DNA of 64,000 nt. Source: Marinicella rhabdoformis (GTDB taxonomy: Bacteria; Pseudomonadota; Gammaproteobacteria; Xanthomonadales; Marinicellaceae). Location of the stretch: contig NZ_VTFS01000001.1 in the NCBI RefSeq assembly GCF_009671245.1, positions 283,914 to 347,913 on the forward strand, written 5' to 3'. The notes under the pieces are model-generated. The model ran no database searches, was not told the origin of the DNA, and was given only the letters and a program-made list of their open reading frames with translations. Both the position numbers and the translations under genes were made by a program. Positions 18,086 through 27,153 of this stretch are shown piece after piece (the stretch's first letter is position 1; each line of letters begins with the position of its first letter).

Positions 18086-20434
18086 ATGAATAAATCAGAC
18101 GTCAACAACATCGTCAACATCAAAAACAGTAACGGTAAAAGCATCAACCTTGGGCAAATCTTGCCGGATGTCCACAAAATCTTCCTGCGTGGCCTGAAAC
18201 CTATCATTCAACAATATTATGACCAGCTTGACGACGCTTTATTTGATTTAGCAGAAAAAGCAGAGAACAACGAAAAACAGACGCATTATTTTGATGCCAT
18301 GCGTGAAGTGCGCAAGAAAAAAGAGCTGATGGTCAGAAAGTTTTCAGAGAACATTCAATCTGTCTTCAAAAAGTTTAAAAAAGGACAGTTTGATTATTTC
18401 CAACAAGATAATAAACAAAGCCAATCGCTTGAAGACAGTTTATCTCTTGTAGGAGAAGAAGAGCTAGATGAAAAATTAGCCATAAGCAACATTGTAGGCA
18501 AAGCCAACACAAGCCTCCATCAGCATTTGTTTGCCCTAGAGAAACGGTTTACATTACTGGCAGGAGGAACAGAAATCAAAATAGATGACATACCTGTCTC
18601 ACCCAACGTCACTGTTCATTCTTTTTCCCAGTCTTTAGAGCATTTGACAATAGATGTTACTGTTAAACTCATCATGCTCAAGATGTATGAACGCGCCCTG
18701 ATCGTCAACCTAAATCAAATTTACCAAGACATCAACGACCATTTGATTAAACAAGGCATTTACCCTGATATTAAATTCAAAGTTGGCAATGGAAGGCGCA
18801 ATTCTGGTCAACCTCTTTCTCAAAATCAAACAACAGAGCACGCCAGTAATCAAACAAACATACAAGACAACCCATACCAACATGACCTGACTGAACCTAA
18901 CAACCCTACACAAGGCTATCAACAAGTTTATGTCCCAGATTCTCAATATGAAAACATCATTTCTGTATTGAGCAACAGACACCCGGTTCAACCGAGTAGC
19001 ATGCCAGTATTTGATCCCAGTGTTGTTCACAACGCATTGAATTTGCTTCAACTGGATGAATTAAAAAGTTTAAGTCTTCAACAAGCAGGCCTGAGCCCAA
19101 CAGAAATCAAAGACCAGTTAATCAACAAGCTTAAAAGCATGGACACTGATGGCGAGAACAAAGTAGTCAAACAAAAAGATGAGGACACCATAGACCTGAT
19201 ATCCATGTTGTTTCAATTTTTGGTTGATGATCGAAATTTACCAGACAAAATACAGGTATTACTCGCCAAACTCCAGATTCCATACTTACACTTGGCATTG
19301 AAAGACAGGAACCTGTTTTCAAATAAAGAAAACAATGCCCGCAAGCTGTTAGATACTGTTGCCACGGCCTCTATTGGATGGAGTGAAGAGAATGACAAGC
19401 GTGGACACTTTATCAACAAAATTGAATCTATCATTCAGCATATATTAGAAAACCATCAAGGTGAAATAAATTTTGAATCATTGATTGACGACTTCGAAGC
19501 TTTCCACCAAAAATCTGAAAAACGCAGTCATGTTTTAGAAAAAAGAACTTCAGAAAAAGCATTGGGGCAAGAACGAATCTTTCGTGCCAAGGAAAATACT
19601 GCAGAAATTTTAAAGGCTAAAATGAAGAATTTTACCTTGCCTAAAATGATCACTGATTTGCTATTGAATTCTTGGGCCAATGTTCTGGTTTTAACACATT
19701 TACGCCATCAAGACGAACCTGAAATTCTAGAAAAGAACATCAAGTTTATCGACATGCTGATTTATGTCAGCATCAAAAACAAGTCTAAACCAGCAACCAA
19801 TGCACAGATTTCACATGTCTGTGAAAAACTGGGTTACGGATTAAAAATGGTTGCATTTGATGAAGCCAGCATCAAAAAAATACGCATAGAACTGTTTGAA
19901 CTGTTATTGCAAATTAATGGACTCAACCCGGAAAAAAAAGACATAGAATTGATTTCGGCGAAAGAAGCCATTCTCAAAGAACCAGAAGACGGCGAAGAAG
20001 AGGCTGAAATTGTTCACTTTATAAAAAACAGAACCATCAACCCGCAAGATAAAGAAGTCAAACACATCAAAGATCAGCATTATGAAGCCGCCAGTAGCAT
20101 TCAAACCGGTGAATGGATAGAGTTTTTGGCCGAAGAAGACGAAAATAAAAACCTGAGAGCCAAGCTGTCATGGATCAGTCCAATCAGTAACAAACTACTC
20201 TTTGTGAACTCTAGAGGCGTCAAAGTTACAGACAAAAGCGTAGATGAATTGGCCAATGATTTTCGGATTGAAATCGCCCGAATATTACAACAAGTTCCAA
20301 TTTTTGAACGCGCCATGTCAGCCATAGCCAAAAAAATTGAAGCCGATAAAGACGACATTGAGAACCAATCTACGCCATCAAGTAAAAACGAAACTGAAAA
20401 CAATGTCGATAAGGATGATCCAGAGCAAACGTAA
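18086..20434 (+). CDS. DUF1631 family cytoplasmic protein
   Basis: Soluble, mostly helical protein of 782 residues, rich in Lys/Glu/Asn. No signal peptide or membrane segment is seen. The N-terminal part (about 35-240) and C-terminal part (about 560-760) match my recollection of DUF1631. The conserved end holds IQTGEWIEFLAEEDENKNLRAKLSWISPISNKLLFVNSRG, a PilZ-like beta segment (about 672-711). A poorly conserved Gln/Asn-rich linker lies at about 235-300. DUF1631 proteins are common in gammaproteobacteria and have no established function. The gene has its own 90-base leader with a weak Shine-Dalgarno. Confidence 0.8.
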   Translation: MNKSDVNNIVNIKNSNGKSINLGQILPDVHKIFLRGLKPIIQQYYDQLDDALFDLAEKAENNEKQTHYFDAMREVRKKKELMVRKFSENIQSVFKKFKKGQFDYFQQDNKQSQSLEDSLSLVGEEELDEKLAISNIVGKANTSLHQHLFALEKRFTLLAGGTEIKIDDIPVSPNVTVHSFSQSLEHLTIDVTVKLIMLKMYERALIVNLNQIYQDINDHLIKQGIYPDIKFKVGNGRRNSGQPLSQNQTTEHASNQTNIQDNPYQHDLTEPNNPTQGYQQVYVPDSQYENIISVLSNRHPVQPSSMPVFDPSVVHNALNLLQLDELKSLSLQQAGLSPTEIKDQLINKLKSMDTDGENKVVKQKDEDTIDLISMLFQFLVDDRNLPDKIQVLLAKLQIPYLHLALKDRNLFSNKENNARKLLDTVATASIGWSEENDKRGHFINKIESIIQHILENHQGEINFESLIDDFEAFHQKSEKRSHVLEKRTSEKALGQERIFRAKENTAEILKAKMKNFTLPKMITDLLLNSWANVLVLTHLRHQDEPEILEKNIKFIDMLIYVSIKNKSKPATNAQISHVCEKLGYGLKMVAFDEASIKKIRIELFELLLQINGLNPEKKDIELISAKEAILKEPEDGEEEAEIVHFIKNRTINPQDKEVKHIKDQHYEAASSIQTGEWIEFLAEEDENKNLRAKLSWISPISNKLLFVNSRGVKVTDKSVDELANDFRIEIARILQQVPIFERAMSAIAKKIEADKDDIENQSTPSSKNETENNVDKDDPEQT

Positions 20435-20460
20435 AACCATTGAATAAAGACGCTGCATAA

Positions 20461-20493
20461 AAAAAACAACACCTCGGTAGCGTGTTGTTTTTT
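20461..20493. terminator. bidirectional terminator between DUF1631 gene and folD
   Basis: An AAAAAACAACAC / GTGTTGTTTTTT inverted repeat with a CTCGGTAGC-type loop can terminate both converging transcripts. Confidence 0.88.
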
Positions 20494-20506
20494 GCTTTAT
20501 AACTAT

Positions 20507-21352
20507 TTACAAACTGGCTTCGTATGTATTTTGCATCAATGTAGCTACAGTCATTGGACCTATTCCACCTGGTACAGGCGTGATACTTGAAGCTAGTTTT
20601 GAAGCCACATCAAAAACAATGTCTCCGCAAATACCGCCTTCTGGCTTCCTATTAATTCCAATATCGATAACTACTGCACCTGACTTTATCCAAGAAGCGT
20701 CAACAATACCTTGTTTACCTACTGCCACAAACAACATATCAGCAGCACCTACATGCTGTGCCAAGTCTTTTGTAAACCGATGGCAACATGTTACGGTACC
20801 TCCCGCATACAGCAACTCCAACATCAAGGGTCGACCAACAATATTAGATGCACCAACCACCACACAATGCTTTCCCTTAGGATCCAATTGATAGTGATTA
20901 AGCAGTGTCATAACACCTCGTGGCGTGCACGGCCGTAAACCAGGCTGACGCAAAGCCAAATGGCCCACATTTCTGGCATGAAAACCATCCACATCTTTAT
21001 TCGGATCAATACGATTTGTAACCTCCGCTTCATCCATGTGTTCAGGGAGAGGCAATTGAACTAAAATACCATGCACCTCAGGGTCATTATTCAAATCATC
21101 GACCAAAGCATACAGTTCTTTCGCTGATGTTTGCCTGGGAAGAAAATGTGCCCTCGACCTAATTCCAGTTCTTTCACAAGCCTTAATTTTATTATTAACG
21201 TAGACCTTTGAAGCTTCATCATCACCCACTAAAACCACTGCCAAGCCCGGAGCAGCATGCCCTTGAGCTACCCGTGCAGCAATTTTTTCAGCTATGCTTT
21301 TTTGTAGCGCTAAAGATACGGCTTTTCCATCTAGTATTTTTGCTTCAGTCAT
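20507..21352 (-). CDS. folD: methylenetetrahydrofolate dehydrogenase / cyclohydrolase
   Basis: Bifunctional NADP-dependent enzyme interconverting 5,10-methylene-, methenyl- and 10-formyl-THF. The catalytic region with YVNNKIKACERTGI holds the substrate-site Tyr and Lys. PEVHGILVQLPLP and the NADP-binding VVVGASNIVGRP and PGGIGPMTVATL signatures follow. I place the start at ATG 21352 because CAGGA lies 8 bases upstream. The longer frame begins at a TTG (21376) inside the preceding gene with no Shine-Dalgarno. The product is 281 residues. It lies just behind the rhodanese-MoeB gene and is probably in the same transcript. Confidence 0.96.
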   Translation of the reverse strand: MTEAKILDGKAVSLALQKSIAEKIAARVAQGHAAPGLAVVLVGDDEASKVYVNNKIKACERTGIRSRAHFLPRQTSAKELYALVDDLNNDPEVHGILVQLPLPEHMDEAEVTNRIDPNKDVDGFHARNVGHLALRQPGLRPCTPRGVMTLLNHYQLDPKGKHCVVVGASNIVGRPLMLELLYAGGTVTCCHRFTKDLAQHVGAADMLFVAVGKQGIVDASWIKSGAVVIDIGINRKPEGGICGDIVFDVASKLASSITPVPGGIGPMTVATLMQNTYEASL

Positions 21353-21354
21353 TT

Positions 21355-22422
21355 TTAATTCCTGTGATGTGGACAATCTGTTCTGGCGCGGTATTTTATC
21401 ACCTTTGATTGATGTGTTAGTAAATTTTGAATTAAGAGCTTTCCTTTCAATGGCTCAGTCAAAGACAACAAATACTTCAAGCTTTCATTCGCTTGTAAAA
21501 TGCCTGCCACACCTGGTGTTGTGCCTAAAACACCCAAAGTGTCACATTGTCTGTCTTGGCGGGCATCAACTTCAGGAAATAAACAACAAAAACAAGGTGC
21601 TTGGATATCTGTTGCATCAAAAAAGCTCAATTGGAATTCAAAATCAGTAATGGCAGCAAATATCCATGGTTTGCTTAACTTCATACAATTTTGATTAATG
21701 GTCAGACGGGTTTGAAAATTATCACTACAATCCAATATCAGATCCACTGTCTCAAGCAACAACGGTGCATTAAGCTGACTTAAACGCTGGTTAATTGCGT
21801 TCACTTTCACACCTGGATTTTGTTTTTCCACCCAAGATTTAGCTGCAGTCACTTTGGGTTTTCCAATTTGATCAGATTCAAAAATCACTTGTCGTGGCAA
21901 ATTACTTAAAGAAACCACATCGTCGTCAATGATTGTGATCTCGCCTACACCAGCAGCAGCTAAATACTGAAGTGACGGAACGCCCAAACCACCCACTCCT
22001 ACAATCAACACATGACTTGCCGACAACTTATCTTGACCTGCTTGGCCAAACCCTTTTAACCGCATTTGGCGATCATATCGCTGTCGTTCCTCAGTAGCAT
22101 CACAATGTGTAACTGGAAGGTCCTCCATAAACCAACCATCAAACCCAGCCTCAACAGAATACAATTTCCCCTCTAAAGCAGGGTTGTTTAACTGGTGACA
22201 AAAATCCAAACTCTCCTGCCCAACGGCACAAATCACCAAAATTTTTTGATGCGCAGTAATCAAACTATCTAAATCTTCGCGAAGGTCTGACCAATGTTTA
22301 AAAATGGCACCCTTTGGCATTCCTGTTGAAATTCGATCTTCAATACTTCTCACATCAATCAAGACGTTTGATGCATCTTGAGACCAAGCCCATGCCTGTT
22401 GAACGTCACATTGCCAAGTCAT
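21355..22422 (-). CDS. N-terminal rhodanese / MoeB-ThiF adenylyltransferase fusion
   Basis: E1-like enzyme that would adenylate the C-terminal Gly of a ubiquitin-like sulfur carrier (MoaD or ThiS). Residues about 1-107 are a rhodanese domain with active-site loop CAVGQES (Cys about 66), so it may also supply sulfur. Residues about 113-350 are the ThiF/MoeB fold: RYDRQMRLKGFGQAGQ, nucleotide loop GVGGLG, then DDDVVSLSNLPRQ. One zinc pair is CFCC; the second looks altered to DCPHH. In the known MoeBR/MOCS3/Uba4 proteins the rhodanese domain is C-terminal; here it comes first. The start overlaps the moeA stop by four bases (ATGA), which links it to molybdenum cofactor synthesis. Confidence 0.88.
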   Translation of the reverse strand: MTWQCDVQQAWAWSQDASNVLIDVRSIEDRISTGMPKGAIFKHWSDLREDLDSLITAHQKILVICAVGQESLDFCHQLNNPALEGKLYSVEAGFDGWFMEDLPVTHCDATEERQRYDRQMRLKGFGQAGQDKLSASHVLIVGVGGLGVPSLQYLAAAGVGEITIIDDDVVSLSNLPRQVIFESDQIGKPKVTAAKSWVEKQNPGVKVNAINQRLSQLNAPLLLETVDLILDCSDNFQTRLTINQNCMKLSKPWIFAAITDFEFQLSFFDATDIQAPCFCCLFPEVDARQDRQCDTLGVLGTTPGVAGILQANESLKYLLSLTEPLKGKLLIQNLLTHQSKVIKYRARTDCPHHRN

Positions 22423-23672
22423 GACATCACATTGAATTGGTGAAAAGGCTGGATGCGAACCAACTCACCTGAAACCACATCTTGTTGTGACTCATCCAAT
22501 ACAATAAAACAGTTGGCTTCTGTTAATGATTTGATGCGACTGGACTGTTGTGCACCACAGACAGTTACATCTATAGAACCATCAAAACTTTGAACATAAT
22601 AACCCCTCATAAACTCTCGCCTAAAATGTGATTTGCTCACATCATGAGTGATCTTTCCACGCCAGTTTAAATTACCCATTTCTGCCTCACCAGCCATCAC
22701 ACGCAATGCAGGCCAAATAAATTGGCATAAGGTGGTATAAGCAGAAACTGGGTTGCCAGGTAGACCAAAATACATGGCCTGACCTAATTGGCCAAACAGC
22801 ATGGGAAACCCGGGTTTAATTCCTGTTTTATGAAATACAATTCGGCCTTCTTCTGACAACACCGAAGGAATATAATCTTTATCACCCATTGACACGCCAC
22901 CGACTGATATAACCACATCAATAGGCTTGTCTTTCAGCTTTTTAAAAACTTGGCTGACATGCTTTCGGTTATCCTTTAATCGCTTTACTGCAACTACCTC
23001 ACACCCCATTTGAAGTAATAAGTCACGTAACATAAACGAATTGGCGTCATATATTTGACCAGGTTCGCAATCATTTCCTGGCGACACCAATTCATCACCA
23101 GTCAAAATCAAAAGCACCTTAGGCATGGCGTTTACTTTTACTTTGGCAACACCAACAGAAGCCAACAACCCGACATCTTCTGGGCGTAACCTGCGGCCTT
23201 TTTTGATCACCAATTGACCCACTTTTAAATCATCACCCTTGCGCCTAATATACGCCCCTTTTTCAACACGCTGATTCAATTTCAAATCATGATCACTGGT
23301 AACAGTGGCGTGTTCCTTCATGACGATACTGTCTGCCCCTACTGGCAGCATGGCGCCGGTCATAATCGGGTGTGCATATTTTAGAGAACTCACGTCAGTA
23401 GCGTCAGTTCCCGCGTGTATGGCATCTTTAACGGGTAGCTTTTCATGCTCTGATTGCCGCATAGACGACATGGCAAAGGCATAGCCATCAACCCTTGAAC
23501 AATCCCATGCGGGGACATCAATGGCTGCGGCCACATCCTCTTGTAGTAAACGACCCACCACTTGATTCAATGGCAAACTGATGGCATCAACGGGTGATGA
23601 GGTTGCCAGCTCAGCAATGAACTTTCTGGCCTGGGTAAAGGTAACTGATTTTGGATAACTCATGACTGGCAT
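22419..23672 (-). CDS. moeA: molybdopterin molybdenumtransferase MoeA
   Basis: Inserts molybdate into adenylylated molybdopterin. The domains are MoeA_N (about residues 8-170, with DVPAWDCSRVDGYAF near 40-54), the MoCF-binding MogA-like domain (about 185-320, with TGDELV and ISVGGVSMGDKDYI) and a C-terminal beta-barrel (about 335-410). The FGLPGNPVSAY motif is intact. The 417 residues are normal. The start may be the second Met (MSYPKS, three residues in). It is coupled to the rhodanese-MoeB gene. Confidence 0.95.
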   Translation of the reverse strand: MPVMSYPKSVTFTQARKFIAELATSSPVDAISLPLNQVVGRLLQEDVAAAIDVPAWDCSRVDGYAFAMSSMRQSEHEKLPVKDAIHAGTDATDVSSLKYAHPIMTGAMLPVGADSIVMKEHATVTSDHDLKLNQRVEKGAYIRRKGDDLKVGQLVIKKGRRLRPEDVGLLASVGVAKVKVNAMPKVLLILTGDELVSPGNDCEPGQIYDANSFMLRDLLLQMGCEVVAVKRLKDNRKHVSQVFKKLKDKPIDVVISVGGVSMGDKDYIPSVLSEEGRIVFHKTGIKPGFPMLFGQLGQAMYFGLPGNPVSAYTTLCQFIWPALRVMAGEAEMGNLNWRGKITHDVSKSHFRREFMRGYYVQSFDGSIDVTVCGAQQSSRIKSLTEANCFIVLDESQQDVVSGELVRIQPFHQFNVMS

Positions 23673-23704
23673 TTTACATTAAAACACCAAAAATCAATTA
23701 AGCT

Positions 23705-25102
23705 TTAACGATTATGATGCCTGCTAGGCTTGATTTTTTTTCGTTTTGAAGGAAATTGCTTGGCTGGATTCTTTTTATCCTTATATGGATTTTTTGCATC
23801 GCTGAATTTCAATACAATGGGAACGCCCTTGAGGTCAAAAGCTTTTCGAAAGGTGTTTTCCAAATAGCGCTTATAGGCCATAGGAAGCTTGGTGGTTCGT
23901 TTGCCGTGTACAACTATCCTCATTGGGTGCAGACCACCTGAATGGGCATACTTCAACTGAGAACTTAAACCTTGCACCAATGGCGGTTGATGAGCACGGT
24001 ATGCTTCACTCAACACATTGGTTAATTGATTGGCCGTCAATTCTTGATTGGCACGCTCCATGATCAAGTCAATACGCTCCATTAAAACGCGTAAGCCTGA
24101 ACCATGCAAAGCCGATATGAATAACAAAGGCACCCATTCAAAAGCTTGCATTTTTAAATGCAACTTTTCTTTTACATAGGCACGGTGCTCTTCGTCTAAG
24201 TTATCCCACTTATTTATCACCAACACCACAGGTTTGGCTTTATATGCAATCAAACCAAGCAAATGCAAATCTTGATCAGTGATGCCTTCTTGAGCATCTA
24301 TCAACAGCGCACAAACCTCTGCCAATTCTATCGATTCAATGGTTTTTAAAATACTGAACTTTTCAATGCCTTCATCAACCTTAGAGCGCCTTCTGACACC
24401 CGCAGTATCGATTAAGGTATAAGGCGCATCATCCCAAGTCATTGGTAAACTGATACTGTCACGCGTTGTACCCGGCATATCGAATGCCAAAACACGGTCT
24501 TCACGCAATAATCGATTAACTAACGTTGATTTACCCACATTAGGCCTGCCAATCATCGCCACTTTAGGACCATGATCTATCAACTCTGGGATTTCGGTAA
24601 ATTCCGCTTGGGCTTCAAAATAAGACTTAATAAATAGTTTCAGCTCAGTTAAGCCTTTACGGTGAGCAGAACTGGCAGCCAACATTTCAGTGATACCCAG
24701 CTGGTAAAAGTCAGCCAAAGCCATCTCATTAACCATTCCTTCTGCTTTATTTGCGAGTAATAATATATCCTTCTGTGACTGTCTGATTCGATCAAGTATC
24801 AACTCATCATGTGCCATCAATCCATCTTTGACACTCACCACAAACAACACGATATGCGCTTCTTCCATGGCTTGGACAATTTGGTCGTCCATAAGCTCAG
24901 TTAAATCGCCTTCATCTCCAAACATCCCACCGGTATCAATTAACGTGGCTTTCATGCCTTCTAAATCAGCATCACCATATTGGCGATCTCTTGTCAATCC
25001 AGGTAAATCCGCCACCAAAGCATCGCGCGTTTGAGTTAAAGCGTTAAACAAAGTGGACTTACCCACATTGGGCCGACCAACAATGGCAATGGTGGGTGTC
25101 AT
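23705..25102 (-). CDS. der: ribosome biogenesis GTPase Der
   Basis: Double GTPase needed for 50S subunit maturation. It has two G domains (about residues 3-165 and 178-350), each with a GRPNVGKSTL P-loop, DTGG/DTAG Walker B and NK.D/NKWD specificity motifs. A KH-like C-terminal domain (about 355-445) and a basic tail rich in Lys/Arg/His follow. The first G4 motif reads ANKAEG rather than the usual NKxD, as in many Der proteins. It lies 2 bases downstream of bamB. Confidence 0.97.
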   Translation of the reverse strand: MTPTIAIVGRPNVGKSTLFNALTQTRDALVADLPGLTRDRQYGDADLEGMKATLIDTGGMFGDEGDLTELMDDQIVQAMEEAHIVLFVVSVKDGLMAHDELILDRIRQSQKDILLLANKAEGMVNEMALADFYQLGITEMLAASSAHRKGLTELKLFIKSYFEAQAEFTEIPELIDHGPKVAMIGRPNVGKSTLVNRLLREDRVLAFDMPGTTRDSISLPMTWDDAPYTLIDTAGVRRRSKVDEGIEKFSILKTIESIELAEVCALLIDAQEGITDQDLHLLGLIAYKAKPVVLVINKWDNLDEEHRAYVKEKLHLKMQAFEWVPLLFISALHGSGLRVLMERIDLIMERANQELTANQLTNVLSEAYRAHQPPLVQGLSSQLKYAHSGGLHPMRIVVHGKRTTKLPMAYKRYLENTFRKAFDLKGVPIVLKFSDAKNPYKDKKNPAKQFPSKRKKIKPSRHHNR

Positions 25103-25104
25103 GA

Positions 25105-26235
25105 TTACTCTTGGAAAGAAAAGGCAGTTAACGTGCCATCAAAATTGTAACTGTAAGCCACATCACCAACCACCAAAGGTGAATGATAGAAGCCACTGCT
25201 TCCTGCACGAAAACGACTGACAATGTCGCCTGTGTTACCGTCTAATACATGAACATAACCTTCAAAGTCACCAACCATTAAATCGCCCAAGTAAAAACTT
25301 GGCTTGGTTAATTCCCTGTGCTTTAAGCTGTCTTGTGACCAACCTTGCGTACCGTCTGCACGATTCAATTGATGAACCACTGATTCATTATCTGACAAAT
25401 ACAATGAACGCCTTGAAACCGTCACACCTGTCACTGAACCCAGATTTTGACTCCACAACACACGACCAGACTCTGTAGCAACAGACATGGTTTTATCAGC
25501 GGCACTGGCAATGTATAAATCAGTAGCAACCACATCGATGTCTCCATCAATATCAGCAATCCGATCAATTTCAGTTTTACCTTGGTTTTTAACGACATCC
25601 TGTACCCAAGTCACAGATCCATCTTCAATATCTAATGCGGCCACTTTGCCATTATCAAATCCCACATATAAACGACCACCTCGTGCAATCGGTGTAGAAT
25701 TTCCACGCAATGTTAAATTAGGAATATTGGTATCAAAAACCCAATCACGTTCGCCAGATTGAATATCAAAGCCATAAACCCTTCCATCCTGTGTACGCAC
25801 AACCACTTTATTGCGATCAATCACAGGTGGACTCAATACTTCTGAAGTTACTTGTGCTTGCCACAAGGTTGAACCCGTATCCAAATCAAGAACAACCACG
25901 ACACCTTCAGGCGTAGCCACAGCCAAAACTGTGTCACTGATCCCTGGACCTGCTGAAATTTCAACACCCAAATCTTGTTGCCAGTTTTGAGCACCTGTAT
26001 TGGCATCCAAAGCCACAACCTTCCCTGACTGGGTCGCCACGAACAATTGACCTTTTGTCAAGGCCGGAATCAATCGGTAACCAAAGGCCTTATCCGACTT
26101 GTCCAACTTTTTAGTCCATTTGACATTCACTGCACCTTTGCGGTTGATGTCTGTTAATTCATTGGGTTTGATGTCATTTTTGTCAGAACATGCCAACAAA
26201 CTCAACAACAGGCCAATTAAAGTCAATTTTTTCAT
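25105..26235 (-). CDS. bamB: outer-membrane assembly lipoprotein BamB
   Basis: Beta-propeller lipoprotein of the BAM complex that inserts outer-membrane proteins. A lipoprotein signal with lipobox LLAC (Cys16 from MKKLTL) is followed by PQQ-type propeller repeats (VVALDANTGAQNW, VVLDLDTGSTLW, VYGFDIQSGERDW, VAALDIEDGSVTW and so on). I use the ATG at 26235, which starts directly at the signal peptide and has a GGGTG element upstream. An upstream in-frame ATG at 26247 adds four residues. The yfgM-bamB-der order is typical. Confidence 0.95.
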   Translation of the reverse strand: MKKLTLIGLLLSLLACSDKNDIKPNELTDINRKGAVNVKWTKKLDKSDKAFGYRLIPALTKGQLFVATQSGKVVALDANTGAQNWQQDLGVEISAGPGISDTVLAVATPEGVVVVLDLDTGSTLWQAQVTSEVLSPPVIDRNKVVVRTQDGRVYGFDIQSGERDWVFDTNIPNLTLRGNSTPIARGGRLYVGFDNGKVAALDIEDGSVTWVQDVVKNQGKTEIDRIADIDGDIDVVATDLYIASAADKTMSVATESGRVLWSQNLGSVTGVTVSRRSLYLSDNESVVHQLNRADGTQGWSQDSLKHRELTKPSFYLGDLMVGDFEGYVHVLDGNTGDIVSRFRAGSSGFYHSPLVVGDVAYSYNFDGTLTAFSFQE

Positions 26236-26257
26236 GTAAACACCCATGTATGTTAGG

Positions 26258-26884
26258 TTATTTGACGTTAGCCAATTTCATTTCAACGATTTGGCGACCT
26301 GAATAGCCTTCACCGTCATTCAAAGCCAACTGATAAGCTCCTTTTGCTGCTTCTGAATCTCCACGAGCTAAAAACAAATCACCCTTGATCTCTTCTACCA
26401 CAGTTTTATAAGCCACCGACTGTACGTTAGTTAACAGTGATTCTGCTTGATCCAACTCACCTAAAGAAACTGACAATCTGGCAGAACGCAAATACGCCAG
26501 TTCAGCCATCACTTGATCAGGCTTGCTGGCAATAATAGCGTCATACTGCATCTTTGCTTCAGACAATTGGTCTTTCTCTACTAGCTGAGCGGCCAATAAC
26601 ATTCTGGCTTTAATTGCAAACAAATTACCACCAAATTCTGCTTCATAGTCATCAACCATTTGAGTGGCTTCTGATAATTCACCCAATTCAACAACTTGAG
26701 CAATTTGTTGGTACTCTGTAGCACCAGCTTGTAATTTTTCAGCCTGACTGTTTTGCCATTGTCCATAACCCCAAAGCCCGCCAATTCCTAAAGCGATGCC
26801 TAAGACAATAGTCAATGTGTTGTTTTTCAGCCATTCTTTAACCAGCTGTTCTTGTTCGTAATCATCGTACTCTTCAAAAGCCAT
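26258..26884 (-). CDS. YfgM-like membrane-anchored TPR protein
   Basis: Bitopic inner-membrane protein with an acidic cytoplasmic N-terminus (MAFEEYDDYEQEQLVKEWLKNN), one transmembrane helix (about residues 24-45) and a periplasmic tetratricopeptide-like domain. It belongs to the YfgM/TPR_21 family, which in E. coli associates with SecYEG and periplasmic chaperones such as PpiD. The start is ATG 26884 because AGGA lies 8 bases upstream and the protein then begins with the family's conserved acidic start. The longer open frame from 26953 has no support. The product is 208 residues, co-oriented with bamB (22 bases). Confidence 0.9.
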   Translation of the reverse strand: MAFEEYDDYEQEQLVKEWLKNNTLTIVLGIALGIGGLWGYGQWQNSQAEKLQAGATEYQQIAQVVELGELSEATQMVDDYEAEFGGNLFAIKARMLLAAQLVEKDQLSEAKMQYDAIIASKPDQVMAELAYLRSARLSVSLGELDQAESLLTNVQSVAYKTVVEEIKGDLFLARGDSEAAKGAYQLALNDGEGYSGRQIVEMKLANVK

Positions 26885-27153
26885 ATTTATTCCTAATGAT
26901 TCATTAAATTTAACAAAGCGGGCTATTTTACATGAAGCATCGTAAGATTTCATTCAAAAAGGCCGCTGTGGCTTCAATTAATAAACTAATTAGCTACCCC
27001 ATTCACATTAAATACGAAAGACTTCTTTTATTAACTGTCAAACATCATCAATCTTTATCGACATTCACCAAAACAGAACCAAATTCAGACTTTCAGTACA
27101 ACCCACTTTGCGTTAGTATTATCAGCACCGATCTGCGGACAATTCAAAACAAT

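Noticed and set aside
26932-27153. N-terminal extension of the acyltransferase
   Set aside because: The 74 extra residues overlap the upstream region of the YfgM-like gene, look non-coding, and precede the usual start of the family domain.
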